Shown: positions 39,562-48,240, numbered from the stretch's first letter. The stretch is DNA of 64,000 nucleotides from CADEDH01 sp963732695 (GCA_963732695.1 CAVTAP010000021.1:1-64000), one strand, 5' to 3'. Numbers and translations: made by a program. The notes: generated by a model not told the origin, from the sequence alone.

Positions 39562-40848
39562 TATCGCAGTAAACTACCCCAGCGCTCACGCGGTCGTTGC
39601 AACACGTTGGACGCGAGCGTAGTCGATGGTGGCGGTCCAGCCGGCTGCCTGGAGTGCCTGGGTCGGGGATCGCTAGCCGAGGGTCTGGCGGGGTCGGTTG
39701 TTGAGAGACTCGGCGATCCGCTGGGCCTCGGTGTAAGCAAGGTCGTAGAGGTCGGTGCTGCGGGGCAGGTACTGACGGAGCAGACCGTTGGTGTTCTCGT
39801 TCGTGCCGCGCTGCCAGGGATTGTGGGGATGGCACAGGTAGACGCTGAGGCCGGTCGCGTTGGCCAGAGCCTCGTGGCCGGCGATCTCCTTGCCTTGATC
39901 CCAGGTCAGTGAGCGGACCAGGTTCTCGGGGAGCTGGGCGAAGGCCTCGGCCAGGGCATGGTTCAGAGCGTCCATGGTCCGCAACCCGGGCAGGGGCACG
40001 AGCAGGGTGTAGCGGGTGACCCGCTCAACCACGGTGGCCAGTGCGCTGGAGCCGGCCCCAACGATCAGGTCGCCTTCCCAGTGGCCCTCCTCTTGGCGGA
40101 GTTCGACATGGGCCGGGCGGGCGGTGATCAGGACCGGGTTACGGATCTGACCAGCGCCGTTACGGTGGGCTCGACCCCGTCGTCGACGCCGTGGTCGACC
40201 GGTCCGTAGACAGTCCTTGGCCTGGGGTTTCATCACGTCGCCGGCGTACAACGCCGAGTAGATCGCCTCGTGGGCCAGCCACATCTCGGGCTGGTCCGGG
40301 TACTCGAGGCGCAACCATCCGGCGATCTGCTCCGGCGACCAGAACTCGGCCAGCTTGGCCTCCACCACCCGTCGCAACCGGTGGTCGCAGGCTAGGCGGC
40401 GCGGCTTGGGGCGACGGGCCCGTTGACGGGCACTGGTCTCGCCGGCCTGGGCCCGGTAGTGGTCTCGGCCGCCGTTGGCATTGACCTCGCGAGACACCGT
40501 CGAGGGCGCCCGCCTGAGCCGGGCGGCGATCGACCGGAACGACTCCTTGGCGGCCAGGCCCCGGGAGATCTCCTCCCGCTCGCCGGTCGACAACCGGGAC
40601 TCGGACCACACTGCGACCGGGACCGGCCGGCGACCGTCGTGACGGAGCACGAAGCTCCGCACAGTCGTCATCGGACGGCCCACTGCCCGGCCGATCTCGG
40701 TCAGCGACTCGCCGGCCTCGAACCGGTCCCAGATCTCATCCTGCACAGCCTCAGACATACGGCGACCAGCCATAACACCTCACCAATCACGAAACGGGGA
40801 TGGGGTGTTGCGACGACCGCGTGAGCGCGGGACCATTTCTGTGCGATA
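39562..40848 (-). mobile_element. IS30-family insertion sequence, complete
   Basis: The ends share GCGCTCACGCGGTCGT(T/C)GCAACAC in inverted orientation (about 39581-39607 and 40803-40829) and both are preceded by TATCGCA, at 39562 and (inverted) 40848. I take TATCGCA as the outer end, giving about 1287 bp. Target duplication is not clear. Confidence 0.75.
39673..40773 (-). CDS. IS30-family transposase
   Basis: A 366-aa transposase, intact. The N-terminal HTH is EIGRAVGRPMTTVRSFVLRH. LAAKESFRSIAARLRRAPST and SREVNANGG are the second HTH typical of IS30. The DDE core contains HWEGDLIVGAGSSALATVVE, LTWDQGKEIAGHEALANATG and HNPWQRGTNENTNGLLRQYL. Probably functional. Confidence 0.93.
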   Translation of the reverse strand: MAGRRMSEAVQDEIWDRFEAGESLTEIGRAVGRPMTTVRSFVLRHDGRRPVPVAVWSESRLSTGEREEISRGLAAKESFRSIAARLRRAPSTVSREVNANGGRDHYRAQAGETSARQRARRPKPRRLACDHRLRRVVEAKLAEFWSPEQIAGWLRLEYPDQPEMWLAHEAIYSALYAGDVMKPQAKDCLRTGRPRRRRRGRAHRNGAGQIRNPVLITARPAHVELRQEEGHWEGDLIVGAGSSALATVVERVTRYTLLVPLPGLRTMDALNHALAEAFAQLPENLVRSLTWDQGKEIAGHEALANATGLSVYLCHPHNPWQRGTNENTNGLLRQYLPRSTDLYDLAYTEAQRIAESLNNRPRQTLG

Positions 40849-40969
40849 GCGCCGGCCCGGCCGAATCGAGAGCCTTGACCTTCTCCCTGGTCAGGGCTCT
40901 TCGCTGTCACAGGCCCCGTGTAGGGTTCCGGTACGCGTTTAGTGCGATGAGTGGAGGCGGTGGTTTGGT

Positions 40970-41902
40970 ATGGCCGGGGTGGTGGCACTGAGGCGGGACC
41001 GTCGGGCGATAACGGTGGCCGAGACGGCCGAGGGGTTCTTGGCCGCCACCGACCTGGCCGCCAGCACGAGGGCCGTGTACGAGGGGACCCTGCTGATGTT
41101 GCAGCTGGACCTGGCCGAGGGCCTGGCGGTGGACGAGGTGACGACCCCGATGCTCGAGGCCCACCTCCGGGGGCGGTATGGGGAGGCGGCACCGGCGACC
41201 TACAACCGGAACCTGGCCACGATCTCGTCGTTGTTTACGTGGTGTGTCGACAACGACCTGCTAGTGCGCTCCCCGGCCAAGGGTCTGCGCCGGCGGAAGG
41301 CCCGTCGCACGATCGAGGCCGAACGCCAGGGCCGGGCCATCCCCCTCGACCTGCTGGAGGGGTTGTGGTCGGATCCCCGGCACCGGTTGCGGGACCGGGT
41401 GTATTGGGCCATGGCCTACGACACCGCCGCCCGAGCCGACGAGCTCCTCAGCCTCGACATCGACAACATCGACCTGGCTGACCGGTGCGCCGTGATAATC
41501 GGCAAGGGCGGATCGGCCGAGCGGATCTTCTGGTCCTCGATCACCGCCCGCCGCCTCCCCCGCCTGATCAATGGCCGCACCGCCGGCCCGTTGTTCGTAG
41601 GCGACCACAAACCCCGCTCTCATCTGACCCCGGCCACCGCCGACCTCGATCCGATCTCCGGGAAAGCCCGGTTGTCGTATCGGCGGGCCGAGGAGATCTG
41701 GAAGCAGGCCTCCGGGGGTCACACCCTGCATCAGCTCCGCCACTCCCGTCTCACCCACCTGGCCGAGGCCGGTGAGGACGTCACCATGATCAAAGCCAAA
41801 TCCCGTCACCGGTCGCTCCGGTCCCTGGAGCGCTACGTCAACCCCGGACCGTCGGCCATTCGAGAGTTGACCAACCGTCACGACCCGAACCGGCGGCGGT
41901 GA
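40970..41902 (+). CDS. Tyrosine site-specific recombinase
   Basis: A 310-aa integrase/XerC-like recombinase. The N-terminal SAM-like domain contains LAASTRAVYEGTLLMLQLDL and NRNLATISSLFTWCVDNDLL. Catalytic residues by count: Arg155 (TAARADELLSL), Lys179 (IIGKGG), His254 and Arg257 (HTLHQLRHSR), His280 (KSRHRSL) and Tyr289 (LERYVNPG), so it looks active. It is at the border between the IS pile-up and a block of unrelated cargo-like genes, and its stop overlaps the next gene. It may mobilise this block, but attachment sites were not found. Confidence 0.88.
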   Translation: MAGVVALRRDRRAITVAETAEGFLAATDLAASTRAVYEGTLLMLQLDLAEGLAVDEVTTPMLEAHLRGRYGEAAPATYNRNLATISSLFTWCVDNDLLVRSPAKGLRRRKARRTIEAERQGRAIPLDLLEGLWSDPRHRLRDRVYWAMAYDTAARADELLSLDIDNIDLADRCAVIIGKGGSAERIFWSSITARRLPRLINGRTAGPLFVGDHKPRSHLTPATADLDPISGKARLSYRRAEEIWKQASGGHTLHQLRHSRLTHLAEAGEDVTMIKAKSRHRSLRSLERYVNPGPSAIRELTNRHDPNRRR

Positions 41903-42729
41903 TGGCCGACCTCGACGGCGGGGTCGGGCGAGACATGATCCGTGCCGGTTGCGGAGCGGCACTGTTCGGGGTGCCGTTGCTGTACACCATGGAGTTGTGG
42001 TGGACAGGTTCGGGATCATCCCCCGCGTTCAGCCTGGGCCTGGTAGTCGCAGTGCTGGTTGCGGCCACGATCATCGATCGCACCGCTGGCTTCCGTTTCG
42101 CCCAAGAGCGGACCTGGTCCTCGTCGGTGATCGATGGTGTTGAGATCACCGGTATCTGCATCGCCGTCGCTGCCATCGTGCTGGTCGTGATCGGTGAGAT
42201 CGACCTCCGCACCGCAGTACGCGAGTCGACAGCGAAGGTGATCGCCCAGCTCGTTCCCCTGGTCATCGGGGCCTCGATCGCTAATGAGATTTTCGGGAGC
42301 GGCTCAGCCGCCCCACCCAATCCCGAACCGCCATCAACGGCCCATCGGCTGGGATCCTCACTCGGTGGCGCCTTCCTGGGAGCCGTCGTCGTGGCCCTGG
42401 CCATCGCCCCCACCGATGAAGTGGTCATCATCGCCGGGCGGGCCTCCCTCTGGCACCTCCTAGCCCTCATCGTGGTGTCCCTCGTGGCATCCCACGGGAT
42501 CGTCTTCTCCGCCGATTTCGCAGGCTCGAACAACCTCCGCCAACCCAGCACCCTCGACGAGTTAGCTCACACCGCCCTGGCCTACAGTGTCGCCCTGGTC
42601 GCGGCCGGGCTGATGCTCGCCCTCTACGGCCGCTTCGATGGCCTGTCGGCCCTCACCGTGTGGAGTCGGGTCATCGCTCTCGGGTTTCCCGCCGCTATCG
42701 GCGCCGCCGCCGGCCGGCTGGCCCTATGA
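41902..42729 (+). CDS. DUF2391 / TIGR02587-type integral membrane protein
   Basis: About 275 aa with seven or so hydrophobic segments (FGVPLLYTMELWWTG; ICIAVAAIVLVVIGE; LLALIVVSLVASHGIVFSAD). The MELWW motif and the downstream partner of TIGR02588 type define the family. The start is ATG 41902 (or GTG 41899), overlapping the recombinase stop. Function in the family is unknown. Confidence 0.8.
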   Translation: MADLDGGVGRDMIRAGCGAALFGVPLLYTMELWWTGSGSSPAFSLGLVVAVLVAATIIDRTAGFRFAQERTWSSSVIDGVEITGICIAVAAIVLVVIGEIDLRTAVRESTAKVIAQLVPLVIGASIANEIFGSGSAAPPNPEPPSTAHRLGSSLGGAFLGAVVVALAIAPTDEVVIIAGRASLWHLLALIVVSLVASHGIVFSADFAGSNNLRQPSTLDELAHTALAYSVALVAAGLMLALYGRFDGLSALTVWSRVIALGFPAAIGAAAGRLAL

Positions 42730-43100
42730 CCGATCCCCACTCGGACCGCCCCAACACCGACCGCTGGCTGTCCCTTCTCGCCGCCGGGCTCGTCCTCGGC
42801 GTGATCGCCGCCACCATCATCGTCTGGATCACCGCCCCCACCGGCCCCGCCCAATTCACCATCACAACCGACGCCGTCACGACCGCCGCCACCCCACAAC
42901 GAGTCGACGTCGAGGTCACCAACACCGGGGGAACGGTGGCCACCGACGTCGTGGTCCGAGCCACCTTCACTGACGGCACCGAAACCGACCAAACGCTGGC
43001 CTGGCTTTCCCCCGGCGAGACCGCTCAACTCGTCTTCTATCCCCCCAGCGCCGACACCCCAGTCGAGATCACTGTCGTCTCCTACGTCCCAGACGACTAG
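42726..43100 (+). CDS. TIGR02588-type single-pass membrane protein
   Basis: 124 aa from ATG 42726, overlapping the upstream stop (ATGA). One N-terminal membrane helix (WLSLLAAGLVLGVIAATIIV) is followed by an extracytoplasmic beta-domain with VDVEVTNTGGTVATDVVVRA, an alpha-amylase/CARDB-like pattern. It always pairs with DUF2391 in the family, so the two probably act together. Confidence 0.8.
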   Translation: MTDPHSDRPNTDRWLSLLAAGLVLGVIAATIIVWITAPTGPAQFTITTDAVTTAATPQRVDVEVTNTGGTVATDVVVRATFTDGTETDQTLAWLSPGETAQLVFYPPSADTPVEITVVSYVPDD

Positions 43101-43123
43101 AACCACCCCACCCACACAGCGAT

Positions 43124-43137
43124 AGCACTTGTGCTAG
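43124..43137 (+). promoter_or_regulatory. Perfect 14-bp palindrome TAGCACTTGTGCTA, duplicate vapB operator
   Basis: TAGCAC-TT-GTGCTA is perfect. It is nearly the same as the site at 44786-44799 in front of vapB, and both are followed by a GGGTAC(G/C)CCGGTTG stretch. This copy fronts a decayed antitoxin start, so it appears to be an orphan operator. Confidence 0.7.
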
Positions 43138-43145
43138 ACTAGGGT

Positions 43146-43196
43146 TTACGGGTACGCCGGTTGATCTTCGCCACCCTTACGGAGACACCGAGTCGA
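43146..43196 (+). pseudogene. 5' fragment of a vapB-like antitoxin gene
   Basis: GGGTACGCCGGTTGATCTTC matches the beginning of vapB at 44812 with few changes (product Gly-Thr-Pro-Val-Asp-Leu-Arg). The usual ATG is ACG here and the frame soon diverges. A duplicated and decayed vapB start. Confidence 0.6.
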
Positions 43197-43350
43197 TCAT
43201 GACCGCACGGGCTCCTAGGAAGAGCCACGTACCCACAGCAGCAAAGGCAAGAGCGACTAACCACCATCCCTTCCCGTCGGCCCAGTCGCCCACCTTGCTC
43301 AAACCCCAGACGACGGCAATCACCGTCACCATAGCGATGGTCTCTACCAC
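43177..43350 (-). CDS. Small two-helix membrane protein
   Basis: 57 aa from GTG 43350, which has AAGGAGGGG seven bases upstream, an excellent ribosome site. Two hydrophobic segments (IAMVTVIAVVWGLS; WWLVALAFAAVGTWLFLGAR) flank a short charged loop (DWADGKG). No family is recognised. It runs over the vapB remnant on the opposite strand. Confidence 0.6.
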   Translation of the reverse strand: MVETIAMVTVIAVVWGLSKVGDWADGKGWWLVALAFAAVGTWLFLGARAVMIDSVSP

Positions 43351-43595
43351 GCTTCCCCTCCTTGTTCCACCAACCAAGAGCCCGTGAGTGACGCTTCGAT
43401 ACAGCCCTGCTGAAAGTTCCACCTGAGGCCTCGGCCTCCCCCGCCATCGACTCAAAGATGATGTGGCCGCAGGTATCCAGCTACCGCCAGGTCTCCTTGT
43501 GGCACCAGAAATGCGCCCTGCGAACCGGTGAGGCTTCTGCTGCGTAGAGGTGGATGACGATCGCGTGGTCGTCCTGAGGGACCGAAGGACGATCC

Positions 43596-44198
43596 ATGAC
43601 TCACACCGATTTCAACACCCCCGGTGGCAAGACCGCCGGGAAGCGGAGGCAGACCGCCAAGATCGGCTACGCCACCGTGGCCGGGCTCGCCTTCGCTACC
43701 GGCGCTGTCGCCCTGAGCGGCACACCAGCATCGGCCCAAGTGATCGTGCCGGCCGGCTGTGTCGGGTACTCAGGAAGCGCTCCTCCCGCGGGCTACTTCG
43801 TGGTCCAGGTCGCCGGCAACTTCTACACCAGCCCCGGCGGAAACGGACCCGAGTTCATCATCGGCCAGACCGGCGCTGACGTCATCGTCGGCAGCGGTGA
43901 CGGTGACATCATCTGCGGCCTCGGCGGAGCTGACGACATCAGCGGCAGCGGCAGCGCCGACACCATCATCGGCGGCGACGGGGCCGACACCATCCGCGGC
44001 GGATTCGGCAACGACACCCTCAAAGGCGGCATCGGCAACGACGACATCTTCGGCGACGGCGACAACGACACCATGCACGGCGGCGACGACAACGACGACC
44101 TCGTCGGCGGCAGCGGCGTCGACACCGGCACCGGCGGTCCCATCTTCAACCCCAGCGACACCTGCGACGCAACGGTAGAAAACCAGACCAGGTGCTGA
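43596..44198 (+). CDS. Secreted RTX-type calcium-binding repeat protein
   Basis: A 200-aa exported protein. A charged N-region and hydrophobic core (GYATVAGLAFATGAVALSGT) end at PASAQ. From about residue 95, six or more nonapeptides of the GGxGxDxUx type follow (IIGGDGADTIRGGFGNDTLK; GGIGNDDIFGDGDNDT), which bind calcium in a beta-roll. The protein has a Cys near each end of the mature chain. Function is unknown; similar short actinobacterial proteins are common. Confidence 0.88.
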   Translation: MTHTDFNTPGGKTAGKRRQTAKIGYATVAGLAFATGAVALSGTPASAQVIVPAGCVGYSGSAPPAGYFVVQVAGNFYTSPGGNGPEFIIGQTGADVIVGSGDGDIICGLGGADDISGSGSADTIIGGDGADTIRGGFGNDTLKGGIGNDDIFGDGDNDTMHGGDDNDDLVGGSGVDTGTGGPIFNPSDTCDATVENQTRC

Positions 44199-44429
44199 GA
44201 TCGGCACCATCTGTTTAAACGCCGCCAGATTCGGAAACGGCATTCTCAAGTCTCGTGCGGTTCGGGATCATCCGCCCGTTCCGAACGGGTCTCCCAGGCT
44301 GGCCCGTGAGCCCCACCCCCCCCACCCATCTCGTCGGGTTCACGGGCCAAGCCTGCGCCACCCCTACCAGTCCACACCGTTGTATGACAACATCTCGTCT
44401 TACAACAGGCCAGGTGGGAGGATGGGGAG

Positions 44430-44753
44430 TTGTCAGGGGAGTCGTTCGTGCTGTCAGTCCACGAGGTCGACAGTGGGGTCACTCGTGTCACTCTGGGTGG
44501 AGAGGTCGACGAAACAGTCTCGCACCGGTTCGTCGAACTGTGGGAGCAGGTCCTCACGCCGGGCAAGGTCGTCGAACTCGACATGCGCCAGGTCACGTTT
44601 CTCAACTCCACCGGGGTGGCCGCCCTCGTCCAGGGCCACCACCTGGCCCAGGCAGCCAACAGCACCCTCACCATCATCAACCCGAGCCCGATCGTGCAAC
44701 GAGTGCTGGAGATCTGCGGCATCGACCACCACCTCCAAACCCTCTCCGACTAA
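44430..44753 (+). CDS. STAS-domain anti-sigma factor antagonist
   Basis: A 107-aa STAS protein beginning at TTG 44430 after GGGGAG. VTRVTLGGEVDETVSHRFVE, KVVELDMRQVTFLNSTGVAA and the Ser in NSTG (phosphorylation site in SpoIIAA/RsbV) are visible. It would bind an anti-sigma kinase; no kinase partner is adjacent. Confidence 0.88.
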   Translation: MSGESFVLSVHEVDSGVTRVTLGGEVDETVSHRFVELWEQVLTPGKVVELDMRQVTFLNSTGVAALVQGHHLAQAANSTLTIINPSPIVQRVLEICGIDHHLQTLSD

Positions 44754-44785
44754 ACCCTGTCACCATCGAACGGACCGACCTCCGA

Positions 44786-44799
44786 TAGCACTTGCGCTA
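44786..44799 (+). promoter_or_regulatory. vapB operator: near-palindrome TAGCACTTGCGCTA
   Basis: One mismatch from a perfect palindrome, ending 11 bp before the vapB ATG. Type II antitoxins autoregulate by binding such sites. The perfect version occurs at 43124-43137. Confidence 0.7.
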
Positions 44800-44810
44800 C
44801 TTTGGAGGGT

Positions 44811-45065
44811 ATGGGTACCCCGGTTGGTCTTCGTGAACTCCGTCAAGACGCCTCCGACCTCGTCCGACGGGTCGAAGCAGGCGAAGAGATCGACATCACC
44901 GTCGCCGGCCGACTCGCCGCCCGCTTGGTCCCGGTCAAACCCCGCCGCTGGCAGCACTGGAACGACATCGAAACCCTGTTCGCCGGACCATCCGACCCCG
45001 AATGGGACCACGACCGCGACACCATCGACAACGACACCATCGACAAACCCTGGCCCAACCAGTGA
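44811..45065 (+). CDS. vapB: VapB/Phd-type antitoxin
   Basis: 84 aa. GLRELRQDASDLVRRVEAGE and IDITVAGRLAARLVPVKPRR match the Phd/YefM antitoxin fold with its DNA-binding N-terminus. The acidic C-terminus (DPEWDHDRDTIDNDTIDKPW) would wrap the toxin. ATG 44811 matches the family N-terminus; GGAGG sits very close to it, so an upstream TTG 44802 is possible. It overlaps vapC by GTGA. Confidence 0.88.
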   Translation: MGTPVGLRELRQDASDLVRRVEAGEEIDITVAGRLAARLVPVKPRRWQHWNDIETLFAGPSDPEWDHDRDTIDNDTIDKPWPNQ

Positions 45066-45442
45066 AAGCCGTTCTCGACACCAGTGTCGTGCTCGCCACC
45101 AGGCTGGGACCCCTCGACGGGGAACTCGCGATCAGCGCCGCCACCCTGGCCGAACTGCACTTCGGTGTCCTCGTCACCCCCGACCCCACAACCCGAGCCG
45201 AACGACTACGGCGCCTCTCAATCATCCAGCGCATCTTTGACGCCCTCCCCCTCGACGACGACGTCGCAGCCAGCTACGGCCTCCTCACCGCCGCTGTCGT
45301 CGCCGCCGGCCTCCAACCCCGAGCCCGGGTCATGGACCTCCTCATCGCCGCCACCGCCCACGCCCACAACGCCACCCTCTACACCCGCAACGCCAACGAC
45401 CTCGTCGGCGTCGGCAACCTCATCCCCATCGTCACCGTCTAA
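45062..45442 (+). CDS. vapC: VapC PIN-domain toxin
   Basis: 126 aa starting at GTG 45062. KAVLDTSVVLATRLG has the first PIN acid, ISAATLAELHFGV the second, and RVMDLLIAATAHAHNATLYT with RNANDL the third and fourth. All metal-binding acids are present, so it should be an active RNase. Confidence 0.9.
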   Translation: MKAVLDTSVVLATRLGPLDGELAISAATLAELHFGVLVTPDPTTRAERLRRLSIIQRIFDALPLDDDVAASYGLLTAAVVAAGLQPRARVMDLLIAATAHAHNATLYTRNANDLVGVGNLIPIVTV

Positions 45443-46012
45443 CCAGGGCCCACGTTTATCACCACGTGGAACCGGGAACCGGGTCCACCGTCACCACCCG
45501 CGATTCCGGGACAAGTGACACCCGATCGGACGCCTGACGGACCGCATGACCAACGACACTCATGCCCTCCATCAGGCCTTCGACGCGTTTGGACCAAATC
45601 CCGCCACGACCCCACACTCCACCAGGGGGGACCTCCTGCTGGGTAGGCAAGGGTACGAGGGAAGCCCTCCAGCGGTAGCGAACGAACACTTGTTCGCTCC
45701 AGTGAAGCTTGTGCAATCATCTCCAGGTCTCGCTCGAGTCGCTCGAAAGAACGAGCAGCTCGCCGCCGCTCGAGCGTGTGGCGCACGCCTGGCAACGAAC
45801 CAACCGGACGAAACCGACCCGATCCAGTTCCTTCAACGGCTTGACCAGGACGTACTGACCGGTCGTGAACGGGCCGCCCGACGTGGTCTGCTCCCTGCGA
45901 CATGACAAGGTGCATTCGCGCAAGGCTGGCGTAGTGCCCGTCGGCCGCTCCGGCAGGTTCCCTGAACTCGCCCTTGTCACGTGCGCCGCTCAGTAGAGGA
46001 GAATCAAGGTCG
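45443..46012. other. Stretch between vapC and the DUF6933 gene
   Basis: A plus-strand frame at 45546-45905 (NDTHALHQAFDAFGPNPATT; ARVARKNEQLAAARACGARL) could be a small gene but has no ribosome site or family. Nothing else is supported. Confidence 0.35.
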
Positions 46013-46510
46013 GTGTTCGCCATCCACGCCACCAAGAAGCTCCTCGATCGGGTGAAACCGGCTGTGGCCGTCAATCCACCGGAAGCGACCACAGCGTTGG
46101 GTCACTGGTACGCCACGGCCGTGTTCTGGTAGCCCCAGGTGGCGTTGTTCGTCAACGAGGCGACCTTGCTGCCTGTGGCGGGGGCCTTGGCCCCAGCCAA
46201 GACGCTGGCTCAGCGGTTCCCGGCCCAGTTGGCCACGGTCCTGGCCGCTCTCGACACCCCCCAGGCGTTCATCGCCGCTGAGGTTGAAGCGATGAACGAA
46301 GCGGTTTATACGAAGACCGCGTCGCGCAGTGTGGTCGGGACGATGACCGAGTTCACCTTCATGGCTAACCGCCACCGGGACCGCTACGACCCACCGGACC
46401 TGGTGGAACTGTCTACCTGGCTCGCTGGTACTCCCTGCAGCCCGCTCCACACCACCTACATCAGCCCCGACCGGGCCCTTCACGCCATCACCGTCACCGA
46501 CCGCCGGTAA
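46013..46510 (+). pseudogene. DUF6933-like protein with an internal amber stop
   Basis: GTG 46013, after AGGAGAA, opens VFAIHATKKLLDRVKPAVAV and TTALGHWYATAVFW. TAG at 46130-46132 follows, and the same frame continues PQVALFVNEATLLPVAGALA, AFIAAEVEAMNEAVYTKTAS and RSVVGTMTEFTFMA, the family's conserved core. The total without the TAG is about 165 aa, normal for the family. Either a point nonsense mutation, readthrough or an error. Confidence 0.8.
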
Positions 46511-46829
46511 CGCCACCGTTCACCCCTGGTTCTCCGGTGGTGGCGGCCTGATGGGCTTGCCAAATCTCGGGGCGGAGGCGGCCACGGTCAGACACCGGGA
46601 GCCCTGCCTGTATCGCCCAGGCCCGGACCTGGGCTGTGTCGACCTCGGGGGCCGGTACCGGACCGGCAGTGGGCAAGGGTATCGAGACGGGCAGCGCCGG
46701 CCAGGTCGTTGGTGTGATGGTGGGCGGAAACTGCGCGGTGTTGCCGGTCGAAAAGTGGCTCACCGGGCCGGTCATCATCGGATCGAGACCGGTCGCCCCA
46801 ACGGCCGCCGACCGCAACAGAAGACCCAA
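46494..46829 (-). CDS. Mini protein with an Lsr2-type DNA-binding domain
   Basis: 111 aa at most. The C-terminal half (TAQVRAWAIQAGLPVSDRGR then LRPEIWQAHQAA) matches the Lsr2 C-terminal AT-hook-like DNA-binding domain. The N-terminal Lsr2 oligomerisation domain is absent, replaced by a Pro/Thr-rich segment. The start is uncertain (TTG 46829 or ATG 46778). It would bind AT-rich DNA as a xenogeneic silencer fragment. It is divergent from the small peptide gene at 46903. Confidence 0.7.
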   Translation of the reverse strand: MGLLLRSAAVGATGLDPMMTGPVSHFSTGNTAQFPPTITPTTWPALPVSIPLPTAGPVPAPEVDTAQVRAWAIQAGLPVSDRGRLRPEIWQAHQAATTGEPGVNGGVTGGR

Positions 46830-46902
46830 ACGACCTATTCAGTGCCGCCTGCCAGACTCCGATCCTGAAGATCCACCATCATTCGACAATCAGGAGTCCC
46901 CT

Positions 46903-47019
46903 ATGGCACGAACGTCGTTCATCCGGGCCATCAGCGTCACGGCGTCGCTCACCGGGCTCATCCTCGCCATGGGCGCCCCCGTCAAATGGGGCCTACCCCC
47001 GCTCCTCCCCTGGATCTAA
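46903..47019 (+). CDS. Small hydrophobic peptide, copy 2 of a two-member family
   Basis: 38 aa. ATG 46903 follows CAGGAG. A short basic start (MARTSFIRAISV) leads to ASLTGLILAMGAPVKWG and a Pro/Leu end (LPPLLPWI). The 13-residue block GLILAMGAPVKWG is identical to that at 7593-7727, with only silent differences. Shared ribosome sites and layout support both as real. Divergent from the Lsr2-domain gene with about 70 bp between, so a shared promoter region is likely. Confidence 0.75.
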   Translation: MARTSFIRAISVTASLTGLILAMGAPVKWGLPPLLPWI

Positions 47020-47487
47020 CCCCAGGCCACCACCCCCCCTCCGGCCTCGGGGCCACCTCGACGGAGTAACCCCCGACCGCAAAAACGCCAGGGCTCAACA
47101 ATTGATCGCGACCAACCAGCGAGCTGCAGCGTCCTACCCACCCGGGAGGCGGCACCCTCCGCCGCTGCACCCCGGGAAAACGGAGGGGTGAGGTCAACCG
47201 GGCGACATGGCCTCACCCCCCGTCACCCCATCATCTGATCACACGCCACACCTAGGCGGCGCCCTCACCTGGGTTGGTCAACCCGGCGCAATTGCGTCTC
47301 TGGGCGGGTGTCATAGAGACGACGCAGATTCCAGTGTGCCGTACGTCCGGATGGCCCCCCTCAACCAGCCCGGGCAACTGAACGGACCCTGGTCCCACCG
47401 CTGCGTCACGGGCGACGGCGGGTCTGCATTTCCCAACCGGGAAAGGTAGACCCGCTGCCACCGCCTACACCCAGGGACACCGCTCAG
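47020..47487. other. Intergenic stretch with no supported gene
   Basis: GC-rich with several C/G runs. The plus frame at 47207-47449 has no domain. Nothing else seen. Confidence 0.35.
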
Positions 47488-48240
47488 CTGCGCTCGAGCC
47501 TGACGTTGAGCACGACAAGGCCCTGGTCAACAAGCAAGTCCAAGTCGCCCGCGTCTCTGCCGTGGCGGGACCATCATCCGGGAAAAACCCTCGCCCTATT
47601 GGTGCTGGGCATCACTGACGGGGCAACAGCGATGTCGGATCTAGCCATGCTGCGAGGCCCGAGGACCTTGTTCGCCTCGGTGGCCTCCACGACGACGGTG
47701 TGGCGCACGATCAACCGGGTCGGCCCAGCCGAGCTGCGGGACCAGACCGCCGCCGACGCCAGAGCCCGGACCACAGCGCGGGCGTTGGAGCCGGTCCGGT
47801 CCCTAATCGTCATCGACACCACCATCGTCACCTGCCGCTCAGACAAAACTAGACGCCGCTGGCACGTTCAAGCGGACCTTCGGGTTCCATCCAATGCTGA
47901 CCATCGACGCCCAACGGCGGGAGGTCCCGGCTCAACTCGTCCGCCCGGGCCATGCCGGGTGGAACACTGCGGCCGATCACGCTGAGGTCCTCGCTTTGGC
48001 GATCGACGCCCTACCGGAACGGGACCGGGCCGGGCCGGGCACCACTGGAACGACGACCCGGCTGACGCGGTGACCGAGATCGTGATCCGGGCCGATGTTG
48101 CTGGTCAGACCCACTGGCTGGCAGAAGACCCAGCCGAGGGGAACTGCCGGTTCAGTCTCGGCTACGGCATCGACGACCGGGTCCGCGCCGGTGTCACCCA
48201 GGGCATCGATGTTTCCACGGAATCTCCTCCGGTTGGCGAT
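47488..48240 (+). pseudogene. IS1380-family transposase remnant
   Basis: HHPGKTLALLVLGITDGATA, MSDLAMLRGPRTLFASVAST and LIVIDTTIVTCRSDKTRRRW match IS1380. A frame change near 47865 continues FKRTFGFHPMLTIDAQ and LVRPGHAGWNTAADHAEV. A further piece (EIVIRADVAGQTHWLAED; SLGYGIDDRVRAGV) follows. The N-terminus and C-terminal third are missing. Confidence 0.85.
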
